In this document: piece by piece, positions 18,766 through 25,836 of the stretch | How the letters are laid out: the number at the start of each line of letters is the position of its first letter | Numbering within the stretch: the first letter of the stretch is position 1 | Assembly (NCBI GenBank): GCA_903907915.1 | Contig: CAIVPV010000260.1 | Location: forward strand, 1-33,664 | From: an uncultured Cytophagaceae bacterium | Lineage (GTDB): Bacteria > Bacteroidota > Bacteroidia > Cytophagales > Spirosomataceae | Direction of reading: 5' to 3' | DNA: 33,664 nucleotides | Made by a program: the position numbers and the translations under genes | The notes under the pieces: generated by a model | Databases searched by the model: none | Told to the model about the DNA's origin: nothing | Seen by the model: the letters and a program-made list of their open reading frames with translations, nothing else

Positions 18766-19014
18766 ATGGGAAAAAACACATCTGTATCATTGGGTAATTA
18801 TTTTGAATCTTTTGTGGAGAATACCATTTCAGAGGGAAGATTTAAAAATACAAGTGAGGTAATTCGTGCAGGACTTAGATTATTGGAAGATGAAGAAAAC
18901 AAAAGAATCGCATTAAAAAATGCAATCCAAGTTGGAATAGAAAGTGGTATTTCTGAAGCTTTCAACCCGATTGAACACCTCAATTCGCTAAAGGCTCTAA
19001 AAAGAAATGAGTAG
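18766..19014 (+). CDS. ParD-like type II antitoxin
   Basis: MGKNTSVSLGNYFESFVENTISEGRFKNTSEVIRAGLRLLEDEE; ORF extends to 18682 but 18766 is the natural start. Confidence 0.88.
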   Translation: MGKNTSVSLGNYFESFVENTISEGRFKNTSEVIRAGLRLLEDEENKRIALKNAIQVGIESGISEAFNPIEHLNSLKALKRNE

Positions 19015-19306
19015 ATATGTATTGACTCAAAAAGCAGTACATGACATAGCTGAAATCTGGAATTTTACACGAATTAATTGGGGAGAGAAACAAGCGGATG
19101 AATATTATCAAGAATTGATAGATACCTTTCAATTGCTCTCTAGCACTCCTGCAATTGGCAGAAAATATGATCATGTTTATGACAAATTGAGAGGATTCCT
19201 AGTACTTAAACATGTAATTTTCTATTCAATTACCTCTGTTGAAATAATCACAATTGTAAGAATACTTCACTCGAGAATGGATTTGAAGAGTAATATTGAC
19301 TCTTAG
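19007..19306 (+). CDS. ParE/RelE-like type II toxin
   Basis: YVLTQKAVHDIAEIWNFTRINWGEKQADEYYQEL...IGRKYDHVYDKLRGFLVLKHVIFYSI; overlaps antitoxin by 8 bp. Confidence 0.88.
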   Translation: MSRYVLTQKAVHDIAEIWNFTRINWGEKQADEYYQELIDTFQLLSSTPAIGRKYDHVYDKLRGFLVLKHVIFYSITSVEIITIVRILHSRMDLKSNIDS

Positions 19307-19309
19307 TTT

Positions 19310-20341
19310 CTACTTATGTTTTTCCGCCCAAGCCTTGATCGGCTTGTAAGGTCCGTATTTATGTTGTTCTTCCGTAAATGGATCAGCATAAGGACCAAAA
19401 GGATGGTCAAAAGGCTTCTTTGCGATATTAGGCCAATCCTTGGATAAATCTTTACCAGGACGCGGCATGGAGTTCACATAAGCAGCTAAATCCCAAGCTT
19501 CCTCATCTGATAATTGAGGTTTCTCGTAATTCGCTCCTAAAGGCATGTTGTATTTTACATATCCTGCGAAATTTGACATACGGTAAAGCCCAGCGCCATG
19601 ATTGTAACTATGGGGTCCCCAAAGCGGAGGATAAGTATACGATTCCCCATTTTCAGCCAGTACGCCACTGCCATCTGCTTGATGACAAGACTGGCATTTG
19701 GATGCGTACACTTCAGCACCCTTGGTGGGATCAATCGCACGCTTTAAACCTTTTAATTTAAAAATCCCTGATCCTTTAGGTGACTTGCCTTTCTTAACAT
19801 CAGTGCCTAGCCATTTGATATAGGCCAAAATCGCCCGCATCTCCTTGCTTTCAGCTGCCAATGCTTGCCCATTCAAACTACGTTCAAAACAATCATTTAC
19901 GCGCTTAACTTGATCCTCTATAGCGCCTGAGCGAGCCCTAAATTTCGGATAGGTAGACTGAACGGCGAAATAGTTATTTCCCCAAGGCTGGGTGCCCGCA
20001 TTTAAGTGACAGTTTTGGCAATTCATCCCATTGGAAATGGCCTTGACGGAACCTTTTGGCCCTAAATATTCAGACGTGTGGGCAATTAATTCCCGACCAT
20101 ACACCACTAATTCTTTCTCCTCCGACTTCAAATACATCATCCGCCAGTCAGATGGCGCCGTCCATACATGAGTGAAATTGGAATCAGGAGCGGCATAAAC
20201 AGCGGTGGAATCAGCCTCTGAACTTTGGGAATAATCAAATTGATTGAATACTAGAAAAGTAAATAAACTTACCAATACCAATAAAAGGAGATACAAAAAA
20301 GAAGGAAATAATGATTTGCCCGAAGAAGTAGATAAAGCCAT
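19310..20341 (-). CDS. Diheme c-type cytochrome, TsdA-like thiosulfate dehydrogenase
   Basis: CQNCHLNAG and CQSCHQADGSG heme motifs; RVNDCFERSLNG motif region typical of TsdA; N-terminal TM anchor. Confidence 0.82.
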   Translation of the reverse strand: MALSTSSGKSLFPSFLYLLLLVLVSLFTFLVFNQFDYSQSSEADSTAVYAAPDSNFTHVWTAPSDWRMMYLKSEEKELVVYGRELIAHTSEYLGPKGSVKAISNGMNCQNCHLNAGTQPWGNNYFAVQSTYPKFRARSGAIEDQVKRVNDCFERSLNGQALAAESKEMRAILAYIKWLGTDVKKGKSPKGSGIFKLKGLKRAIDPTKGAEVYASKCQSCHQADGSGVLAENGESYTYPPLWGPHSYNHGAGLYRMSNFAGYVKYNMPLGANYEKPQLSDEEAWDLAAYVNSMPRPGKDLSKDWPNIAKKPFDHPFGPYADPFTEEQHKYGPYKPIKAWAEKHK

Positions 20342-20380
20342 ATGAACGAAATTTAATACGAATTTATCTTTTTATTATTA

Positions 20381-20410
20381 AACCTGCTGTGACTTTCGTC
20401 ACAGCAGGTT
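20381..20410 (-). terminator. Perfect 13-bp stem hairpin enclosing Crp/Fnr-like site 3
   Basis: AACCTGCTGTGAC-TTTC-GTCACAGCAGGTT; on the minus strand the loop is GAAA; lies between two minus-strand genes. Confidence 0.6.
20389..20402. promoter_or_regulatory. Candidate Crp/Fnr site 3
   Basis: GTGA-CTTTCG-TCAC; centre about 54 bp upstream of the minus-strand start at 20341. Confidence 0.55.
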
Positions 20411-20415
20411 TACAG

Positions 20416-21084
20416 CTAAAATCTCTCCATGGCTGAATTAACAATCGCATCAAATTCCGCTTGTGTAATGTATACAGGGATATACGTACCATTCCAGTTT
20501 TTAATATTATTATAAAAAGAGCGCATATGATTTCTGCTACCCTTGTTTAAAAAATCATAGACTAAGCGAACATCCTGATTATTGGTCACAGCTAACGAAC
20601 TATTCAAATCACTAATATCCAAATCTTCTATAGTTGCTCCCACTTGATAAGCCGCTAATAAACTTACTCGTCCAGCAGCAACTAATTGTGTGTAAAGAGC
20701 CTGCAATGCAGGGTCTGCATAAACTCCCCGGGCATTCGTTTCGACAGGATCGATTAAATTATATTTCCTGATAATCGAAAGCATCGCTTCCATGTGACTC
20801 ATTTCGCTATTGGGGATATTTTGAAATACATTAACTCCATACTGATCAAACATCGTTTGATATACATCATAAGCTAATTTTTCTTCTTATCGAATAAAGA
20901 GAATACGTGCCTTTTCGGCATCCTCCAAAGGTTCAGTCGGTAAATTAATGACTGTCTGATTAATAGTGGCTAGACTTGTTGTCATATTCACTTGGCCATT
21001 ATCAAATGGATCATTGTTTTTTGAACAACTCGTTAATCCAATCACTAGAACTAGGGCAAATAATTGCGTGGTTAATTTTTTCAT
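20416..21084 (-). pseudogene. DUF2202 lipoprotein gene interrupted by one in-frame TAA
   Basis: ORFs 20887-21174 and 20416-20853 are in the same frame; reads MKKLTTQLFALVLVIGLTSC...AEKARILFIR-*-EEKLAYDVYQTMFDQYGVNVFQNIPNSEMSHMEAML; stop at 20887-20889. Confidence 0.85.
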
Positions 21085-21134
21085 GTTATTATTTTTTGTT
21101 TTGCCAAAGGTGATTCTATTTGACAGGGCAAAAC

Positions 21135-21148
21135 GTGATAAATCGCAC
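21135..21148. promoter_or_regulatory. Imperfect Crp/Fnr-like site 5
   Basis: GTGA-TAAATC-GCAC (one mismatch); centre about 57 bp upstream of the minus-strand start at 21084. Confidence 0.4.
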
Positions 21149-21160
21149 GAAAACCCAAAA

Positions 21161-21174
21161 GTGACAATAATCAC
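21161..21174. promoter_or_regulatory. Candidate Crp/Fnr site 4
   Basis: GTGA-CAATAA-TCAC; centre about 62 bp upstream of the ATG at 21230. Confidence 0.65.
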
Positions 21175-21229
21175 GTTTTACATTTTTGGTTTTGGCTAAT
21201 ATTACAGATCATACAATAAATCGTTAACC

Positions 21230-22420
21230 ATGAAAACTCATCACAGCATTTTAATCGTAGGCGGAGGGAATGCCGGCATATCAATCGCAGCACAACTATT
21301 AAGAAAAGATTCCACCTTAGATATAGCCATCATAGATGGAGCAAAGAAGCATTATTACCAACCAGCCTGGACCTTAGTAGGCGGTGGAGAATTTAACATA
21401 AAAGATACCGAGAGAGAGGAATCCTCTGTAATTCCTGACGGCGCCACCTGGATTCAACAAATGGTGTTAGGGTTCAAACCAGAAGAAAATAAAATCACCT
21501 TAGCAGACGGCACAGACCTAAGTTACGAATACCTTGTTGCTGCCCCTGGCATTCAATTGAACTGGGGAGAGATAAAAGGATTAAAAGAAAACTTAGGAAA
21601 AAATGGGGTGTGTTCTAACTATAGCTTTGAAACGGCACCTTATACTTGGGAATGCATTCAAAATTGCAAAGGTGGAAAAGCCATCTTCACGAATCCGAAT
21701 ACGCCTATTAAGTGTGGTGGAGCTCCGCAAAAGATTATGTATTTAGCAGCAGATTATTTTAAAAAGAATGACATTGACTCGAAGGTCGAGTTTTGGAGCG
21801 GAGGAACACGAGTTTTTGGCGTAGAGAAATACGAGAATACATTAAAAGAGGTCATCGATCGTTATGGCATTTATACGCAATTCTTTGTCAAATTAACCGA
21901 AATTGACGGCCCTGCTAAAAAAGCAAAATTCGTGGGAATAGGAGAGGCAAATAAAGACCAGGAATACTGGGTTGAATACGATATGATTCACGTAACCCCT
22001 CCTCAATCCGCCCCCGATTTTATCAAATTAAGTCCTCTCGCAAATCCTAATGGATGGATAGATGTGGAAAAGCACACGCTGCAGCATACGAAATACAAGA
22101 ATATATTTGCCTGCGGAGATGCCGCAAATTTACCTGTTTCTAGAACTGGGGCAGCGATTCGCAAGCAAGCACCCGTAGTGGTAAGTAACTTATTAGCCGT
22201 AATGAAAGGAAAATCGATGACTGCCTCCTACAGTGGTTATTCATCCTGCCCCATCATTACAGGGTATGATAAACTCGTCTTAGCTGAGTTTGATTACAAC
22301 AATAATCCAATGGAAACTTTCCCCTTTGATCAGTCAAAGGAACGCTGGTCGATGTACCAAATGAAGAAATACCTACTTCCCTATTTGTATTGGAATCAAA
22401 TTCTTCCGGGAAAAATGTAA
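21230..22420 (+). CDS. sqr: Sulfide:quinone oxidoreductase (type II/mitochondrial SQRDL-like)
   Basis: ILIVGGGNAGISIAAQLLRK, HYYQPAWTLVGGG, PIKCGGAPQKIMYLA, FACGDAANLPVSRTGAAIRKQAPV. Confidence 0.9.
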   Translation: MKTHHSILIVGGGNAGISIAAQLLRKDSTLDIAIIDGAKKHYYQPAWTLVGGGEFNIKDTEREESSVIPDGATWIQQMVLGFKPEENKITLADGTDLSYEYLVAAPGIQLNWGEIKGLKENLGKNGVCSNYSFETAPYTWECIQNCKGGKAIFTNPNTPIKCGGAPQKIMYLAADYFKKNDIDSKVEFWSGGTRVFGVEKYENTLKEVIDRYGIYTQFFVKLTEIDGPAKKAKFVGIGEANKDQEYWVEYDMIHVTPPQSAPDFIKLSPLANPNGWIDVEKHTLQHTKYKNIFACGDAANLPVSRTGAAIRKQAPVVVSNLLAVMKGKSMTASYSGYSSCPIITGYDKLVLAEFDYNNNPMETFPFDQSKERWSMYQMKKYLLPYLYWNQILPGKM

Positions 22421-22450
22421 AAAAAAAGGCCGCTAAACGTAGCGGCCTTT
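22421..22450. terminator. Bidirectional terminator
   Basis: AAAGGCCGCT-AAACGT-AGCGGCCTTT. Confidence 0.85.
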
Positions 22451-22452
22451 CA

Positions 22453-22857
22453 TTAATATTTTAAGTATGCCCAGCCGGCCTCTTGCTTGAGAACGACTTC
22501 AGCGACACCTGAGGGAACAGTACCCGCTTGTGTTAAAATAGTCGCACGATCAATTTTACGTTCGCGAATAGTATTTTCGCAAGCCTTGAATAAAACGCCT
22601 TGGGCAGCTAGTTCAGCAATTTTAGCTTTCTGAGTGGTTTTACCATCAACTAAAATACTGATTCCAGCACCATGAGCAACTAGCTCGATTTGAGTGGATG
22701 AACCTAAAGCCGTTTGGAGGTTGGAAATGTTTTTTAGCGCACCATGCCAAACCAAGGTATCTGATGTATTCAGCTGGATAACTACTTTATGAGATTGAGC
22801 ATTTGCTGCTAAGGAAAGAAAAGCAACAAAGAGAGTTAACAGAATTGATTTTTTCAT
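22453..22857 (-). CDS. Secreted DsrE-family protein
   Basis: Signal peptide MKKSILLTLFVAFLSLAANAQ; VVIQLNTSDTLVWHGALKNISNLQTAL, VLFKACENTIRERKI, GVAEVVLKQEAGWAYLKY. Confidence 0.8.
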   Translation of the reverse strand: MKKSILLTLFVAFLSLAANAQSHKVVIQLNTSDTLVWHGALKNISNLQTALGSSTQIELVAHGAGISILVDGKTTQKAKIAELAAQGVLFKACENTIRERKIDRATILTQAGTVPSGVAEVVLKQEAGWAYLKY

Positions 22858-22891
22858 AGATATTTTTTTTTAAACTTACTTATTTTATAGA

Positions 22892-23485
22892 ATGAAAGCA
22901 ATGTGGAACGAGCGATATCAGCAAGACAACTACCAATATGGAATCAATCCAAATGACTTTATGGCGGAACAATTACGGCAAATGCCAGCGGGACGAATCT
23001 TATTTCCTGGGGCTGGAGAAGGCCGAGATGCTGTTTTCGCAGCTAAAAAAGGCTGGGAAGTGCACGCTTTTGACCTAAGCGAACAAGGAAAAGTAAAGGC
23101 GGAAAGATTAGCATCAGCCGAGAAAACACGTATTCACTTTAAAGTGGCAGACGCGACACTCGTGAAATTCCCTTTGGAATCATTTGACGTCATTGCCTTA
23201 ACCTATTTTCATTTGCCTTTAGAGATAAGACTAGCCTTTTATAAGCAATGTATATCTTGGTTAAAACCAGGCGGCCTAATTTTATTGGAAGGTTTCAATC
23301 AGCGTCAACTCGGATTAAGTTCTGGTGGACCTAAAAACTCCGAATGGTTATTTTCATCTGCGACCATAGCTACTGAATTCATTAGCCTAAAAATTCTTCT
23401 AAACGAAGAGAAACAACGCACTTTAGATGAAGGTCCGCTACACCAAGGTTTAGCAGAAGTAATACAATTCAAAGCCCAAAAATAA
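22892..23485 (+). CDS. SAM-dependent methyltransferase (thiopurine methyltransferase/TehB-like)
   Basis: MWNERYQQDNYQYGINPNDF, ILFPGAGEGRDAVFAAKKGWEVHAFDLSEQG. Confidence 0.85.
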   Translation: MKAMWNERYQQDNYQYGINPNDFMAEQLRQMPAGRILFPGAGEGRDAVFAAKKGWEVHAFDLSEQGKVKAERLASAEKTRIHFKVADATLVKFPLESFDVIALTYFHLPLEIRLAFYKQCISWLKPGGLILLEGFNQRQLGLSSGGPKNSEWLFSSATIATEFISLKILLNEEKQRTLDEGPLHQGLAEVIQFKAQK

Positions 23486-23553
23486 GGACCGGACAAATGT
23501 CACGCTTAAGCTAAATTCAGCGAACTATATTTGCCTATATAAACACAGAAAAT

Positions 23554-23859
23554 ATGGTAGAATTACTAAAGAATTTATTTGGCTTTGGACCAAAGGTGGA
23601 CTATAAAGCTCTTTTAGCAGATGGTGCAACACTTGTGGACGTTCGCACTCCAGCAGAATTTAAAGATGGGCACATTAAAGGCGCCATCAACTTACCCTTA
23701 CAAACTTTAGGATCTAATTTGAACAAATTAAAGAAAGATCAGGTTATCATTACTTGTTGCCGCTCGGGAAGCCGTAGCGGAATGGCTCGCCGACAACTTC
23801 AAGCAGCAGGTTATACGCAGGTGTATAATGGAGGAGCGTGGGGCAATTTAAGATATTAG
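23554..23859 (+). CDS. Rhodanese-like protein
   Basis: LVDVRTPAEFKDGHIKGAINLPL...ITCCRSGSRSGMA. Confidence 0.9.
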   Translation: MVELLKNLFGFGPKVDYKALLADGATLVDVRTPAEFKDGHIKGAINLPLQTLGSNLNKLKKDQVIITCCRSGSRSGMARRQLQAAGYTQVYNGGAWGNLRY

Positions 23860-23966
23860 AAAATGGTGAATGTTGAATGGTAAATGGTGAATGATAAATG
23901 TTTCCTTCGGACTCATTCCCTCCGGACTACTGTTTACTGGATACTGAATACTGACAACTGATTATT
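23860..23966 (+). repeat. Site C: second copy of the site B mosaic repeat
   Basis: aatggtg-aatgttg-aatggta-aatggtg-aatgata-aatgttt; ttccttcggactcattccctccggactact; ttactgg-atactga-atactga-caactga. Confidence 0.85.
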
Positions 23967-24266
23967 ATGAGCAAATTCGACGAACTATTGAAATCACCAG
24001 AACCCGTATTAGTTGATTTTTCAGCTGAGTGGTGTGGTCCATGCAAGCAATTGAAGCCTATTTTAGAGCAATTAAAGTCTAAAATTGGAGATTCTGCCAA
24101 AATCATTAAAATCGATGTCGACAAGAATCGTACCTTAGCAGATAAATTCCAAATCCGTTCCGTACCCACCTTGATCCTTTTTAAGGATGGAAAGTCGGTT
24201 TGGCGTCAGTCAGGAGTTATTCCGGCGAGTACTTTGGAAGGAATCATTAAACAGCATTCAAAATGA
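23967..24266 (+). CDS. Thioredoxin
   Basis: VLVDFSAEWCGPCKQLKPILEQL, SVPTLILFKDG. Confidence 0.93.
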   Translation: MSKFDELLKSPEPVLVDFSAEWCGPCKQLKPILEQLKSKIGDSAKIIKIDVDKNRTLADKFQIRSVPTLILFKDGKSVWRQSGVIPASTLEGIIKQHSK

Positions 24267-24976
24267 GAAACATTCTATATTCATTTGTAATCATTGGTCT
24301 ATTATTTTCTTGTGGGCCAAAAGAAGGACTACAAGACCTAGTCGCCACAGAGTTCCAAACAGCCATGGCTGGGGAGTCAGGAGTGCAGGTTTTGGACGTG
24401 AGAACCAGTGATGAATTTCAAAATGGCCACATCGAAGGAGCCATCAATGCAGATGTAAGCTCTCCCACTTTCGCACAAATCGCTGATGGATTAGCGAAGG
24501 ATAAAACCGTTTTCGTGTACTGCTTATCTGGAGCTAGATCCTCCTCAGCTGCAGGAATGCTAAAAGAAATGGGCTTTAAATCAATCGTCAATTTAACTGG
24601 CGGCATGTTAGCTTGGCAATCGGCTAATTTGCCTGTCGCTACAGGTGAAACAAAAGCGAGTGCATCAGTGGGATTAACGGAAGCTAGTTTTGCCGATAAA
24701 ATCAAAGGCAAACCGATGGTCATCATCGACTATAATGCCACTTGGTGCGGCCCATGTAAGCAATTAAGCCCTATTTTGAAGGAATGGGTTAAAGCGCAAA
24801 ACGGGAAAGTCGAACTGATCGAAATCGATGTAGACGAAAACCAAGAGCTGGCTAAATCCAAGAAAATCGAAGCAATCCCCTACCTAGAAATGTACAAGAA
24901 TGGCGTAAAGACGTGGTCGAGTGTGGGGTTGATTGGGAAAGAGGAACTAGACAAGTCAGTGGGCAGTGGACAGTAG
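24263..24976 (+). CDS. Rhodanese-thioredoxin fusion lipoprotein
   Basis: Lipobox LLFSCG; rhodanese VLDVRTSDEFQNGHIEGA...VYCLSGARSSSA; thioredoxin YNATWCGPCKQLSPILKEW. Confidence 0.9.
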   Translation: MRNILYSFVIIGLLFSCGPKEGLQDLVATEFQTAMAGESGVQVLDVRTSDEFQNGHIEGAINADVSSPTFAQIADGLAKDKTVFVYCLSGARSSSAAGMLKEMGFKSIVNLTGGMLAWQSANLPVATGETKASASVGLTEASFADKIKGKPMVIIDYNATWCGPCKQLSPILKEWVKAQNGKVELIEIDVDENQELAKSKKIEAIPYLEMYKNGVKTWSSVGLIGKEELDKSVGSGQ

Positions 24977-25092
24977 TCAGTGGTCAGTTTACAAAGTTCA
25001 AAGAGCAAAGTTCAAAGAATTTAAATTAAGTATTTCAAATAGTATCGCCTTTGGCGATTCCAACTCTGAACTTTGAACTTTGCTCTTTGAAA
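24955..25092. repeat. Site D: inverted heptamer-repeat element between convergent genes
   Basis: cagtgnn heptamers, then TTCAAAGAGCAAAGTTCAAAG (24997-25017) exactly inverted at 25071-25091, flanking hairpin ATCGCC-TTT-GGCGAT. Confidence 0.9.
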
Positions 25093-25093
25093 T

Positions 25094-25600
25094 TTATTTC
25101 TTAGCCGCCTCAAACCCAATCGACACCGAATTCACGCAATAACGCAAACCTGTAGAGGTAGGTCCATCATCAAATACGTGACCTAAGTGGCCTCCGCATT
25201 TAGCACAGGTGATTTCGACACGACGCATGCCTAGGGTGTTATCTACGGTTTCTTTGATAACTCCAGCTTTTACTTCTTTATCAAAACTAGGCCAACCGCA
25301 ATGCGAATCGAACTTCGAATTTGAGCTAAAAAGTGGTGCGCCGCAACCTCTGCAGGTATACATCCCCTTCTCATTGTGCATTAAAAATTTTCCAGTATAG
25401 GGCTGTTCTGTGCCTTTTTGGCGTAAAATATAATATTCGTCGTCCGTTAATTTAGCCTTCCATTCGGCCTCTGTTTTAGGCAAATTTTCCATCGTTTTCG
25501 TTGCTGTGGTTGCTATCGTTTGTTTAGGCGTTTGTTTGGGTTGTTGTCCACAAGCCTGCAGGCTAATGAATACGAGTACTAATCCTAGAATCTTTTTCAT
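25094..25600 (-). CDS. msrB: Peptide-methionine (R)-S-oxide reductase, lipoprotein
   Basis: Lipobox LQACG; YTCRGCGAPLFSS, FDSHCGWPSF, CAKCGGHLGHVFDDGP, RYCVNSVSI. Confidence 0.95.
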   Translation of the reverse strand: MKKILGLVLVFISLQACGQQPKQTPKQTIATTATKTMENLPKTEAEWKAKLTDDEYYILRQKGTEQPYTGKFLMHNEKGMYTCRGCGAPLFSSNSKFDSHCGWPSFDKEVKAGVIKETVDNTLGMRRVEITCAKCGGHLGHVFDDGPTSTGLRYCVNSVSIGFEAAKK

Positions 25601-25649
25601 GTGATTATATTTTATAGCATAACGCAAGATAAGGGAAAAAGGTTTAAGC

Positions 25650-25835
25650 GCCGCAGCGGCAGTCGTCCTGCGGACTTAGTCGACTTCGTCTTAGTCATCG
25701 CTGTGCGATTTAGTCCGGAGTCAAAGTTCAAAGAGCAAAGTTCAAAGTAGTTTTTTGACTAAGTCACGAAGTGACGACTAGGCCGCTTGCGGCGACCTCT
25801 TGACTACCTCTGAACTTTGGTCTTTGAAATTTTAA
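25650..25835. repeat. Site E: dense hairpin cluster with inverted heptamer arms
   Basis: GCCGC-A-GCGGC, GTCC-TGC-GGAC, GAC-TTC-GTC, TCGC-TGT-GCGA, GTCAC-GAA-GTGAC, GCCGC-TT-GCGGC; arms caaagttcaaagagcaaagttcaaag and ctctgaactttggtctttgaaatt. Confidence 0.88.
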
Positions 25836-25836
25836 A

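Noticed and set aside
20887-20889. Programmed stop read-through or selenocysteine/pyrrolysine decoding
   Set aside because: The codon is TAA, not TGA or TAG, and I saw no recoding element; nonsense mutation or error is simpler.
20887-20892. Frameshift explanation for the split DUF2202 gene
   Set aside because: Both halves are in the same reading frame, so a substitution rather than an indel accounts for the break.
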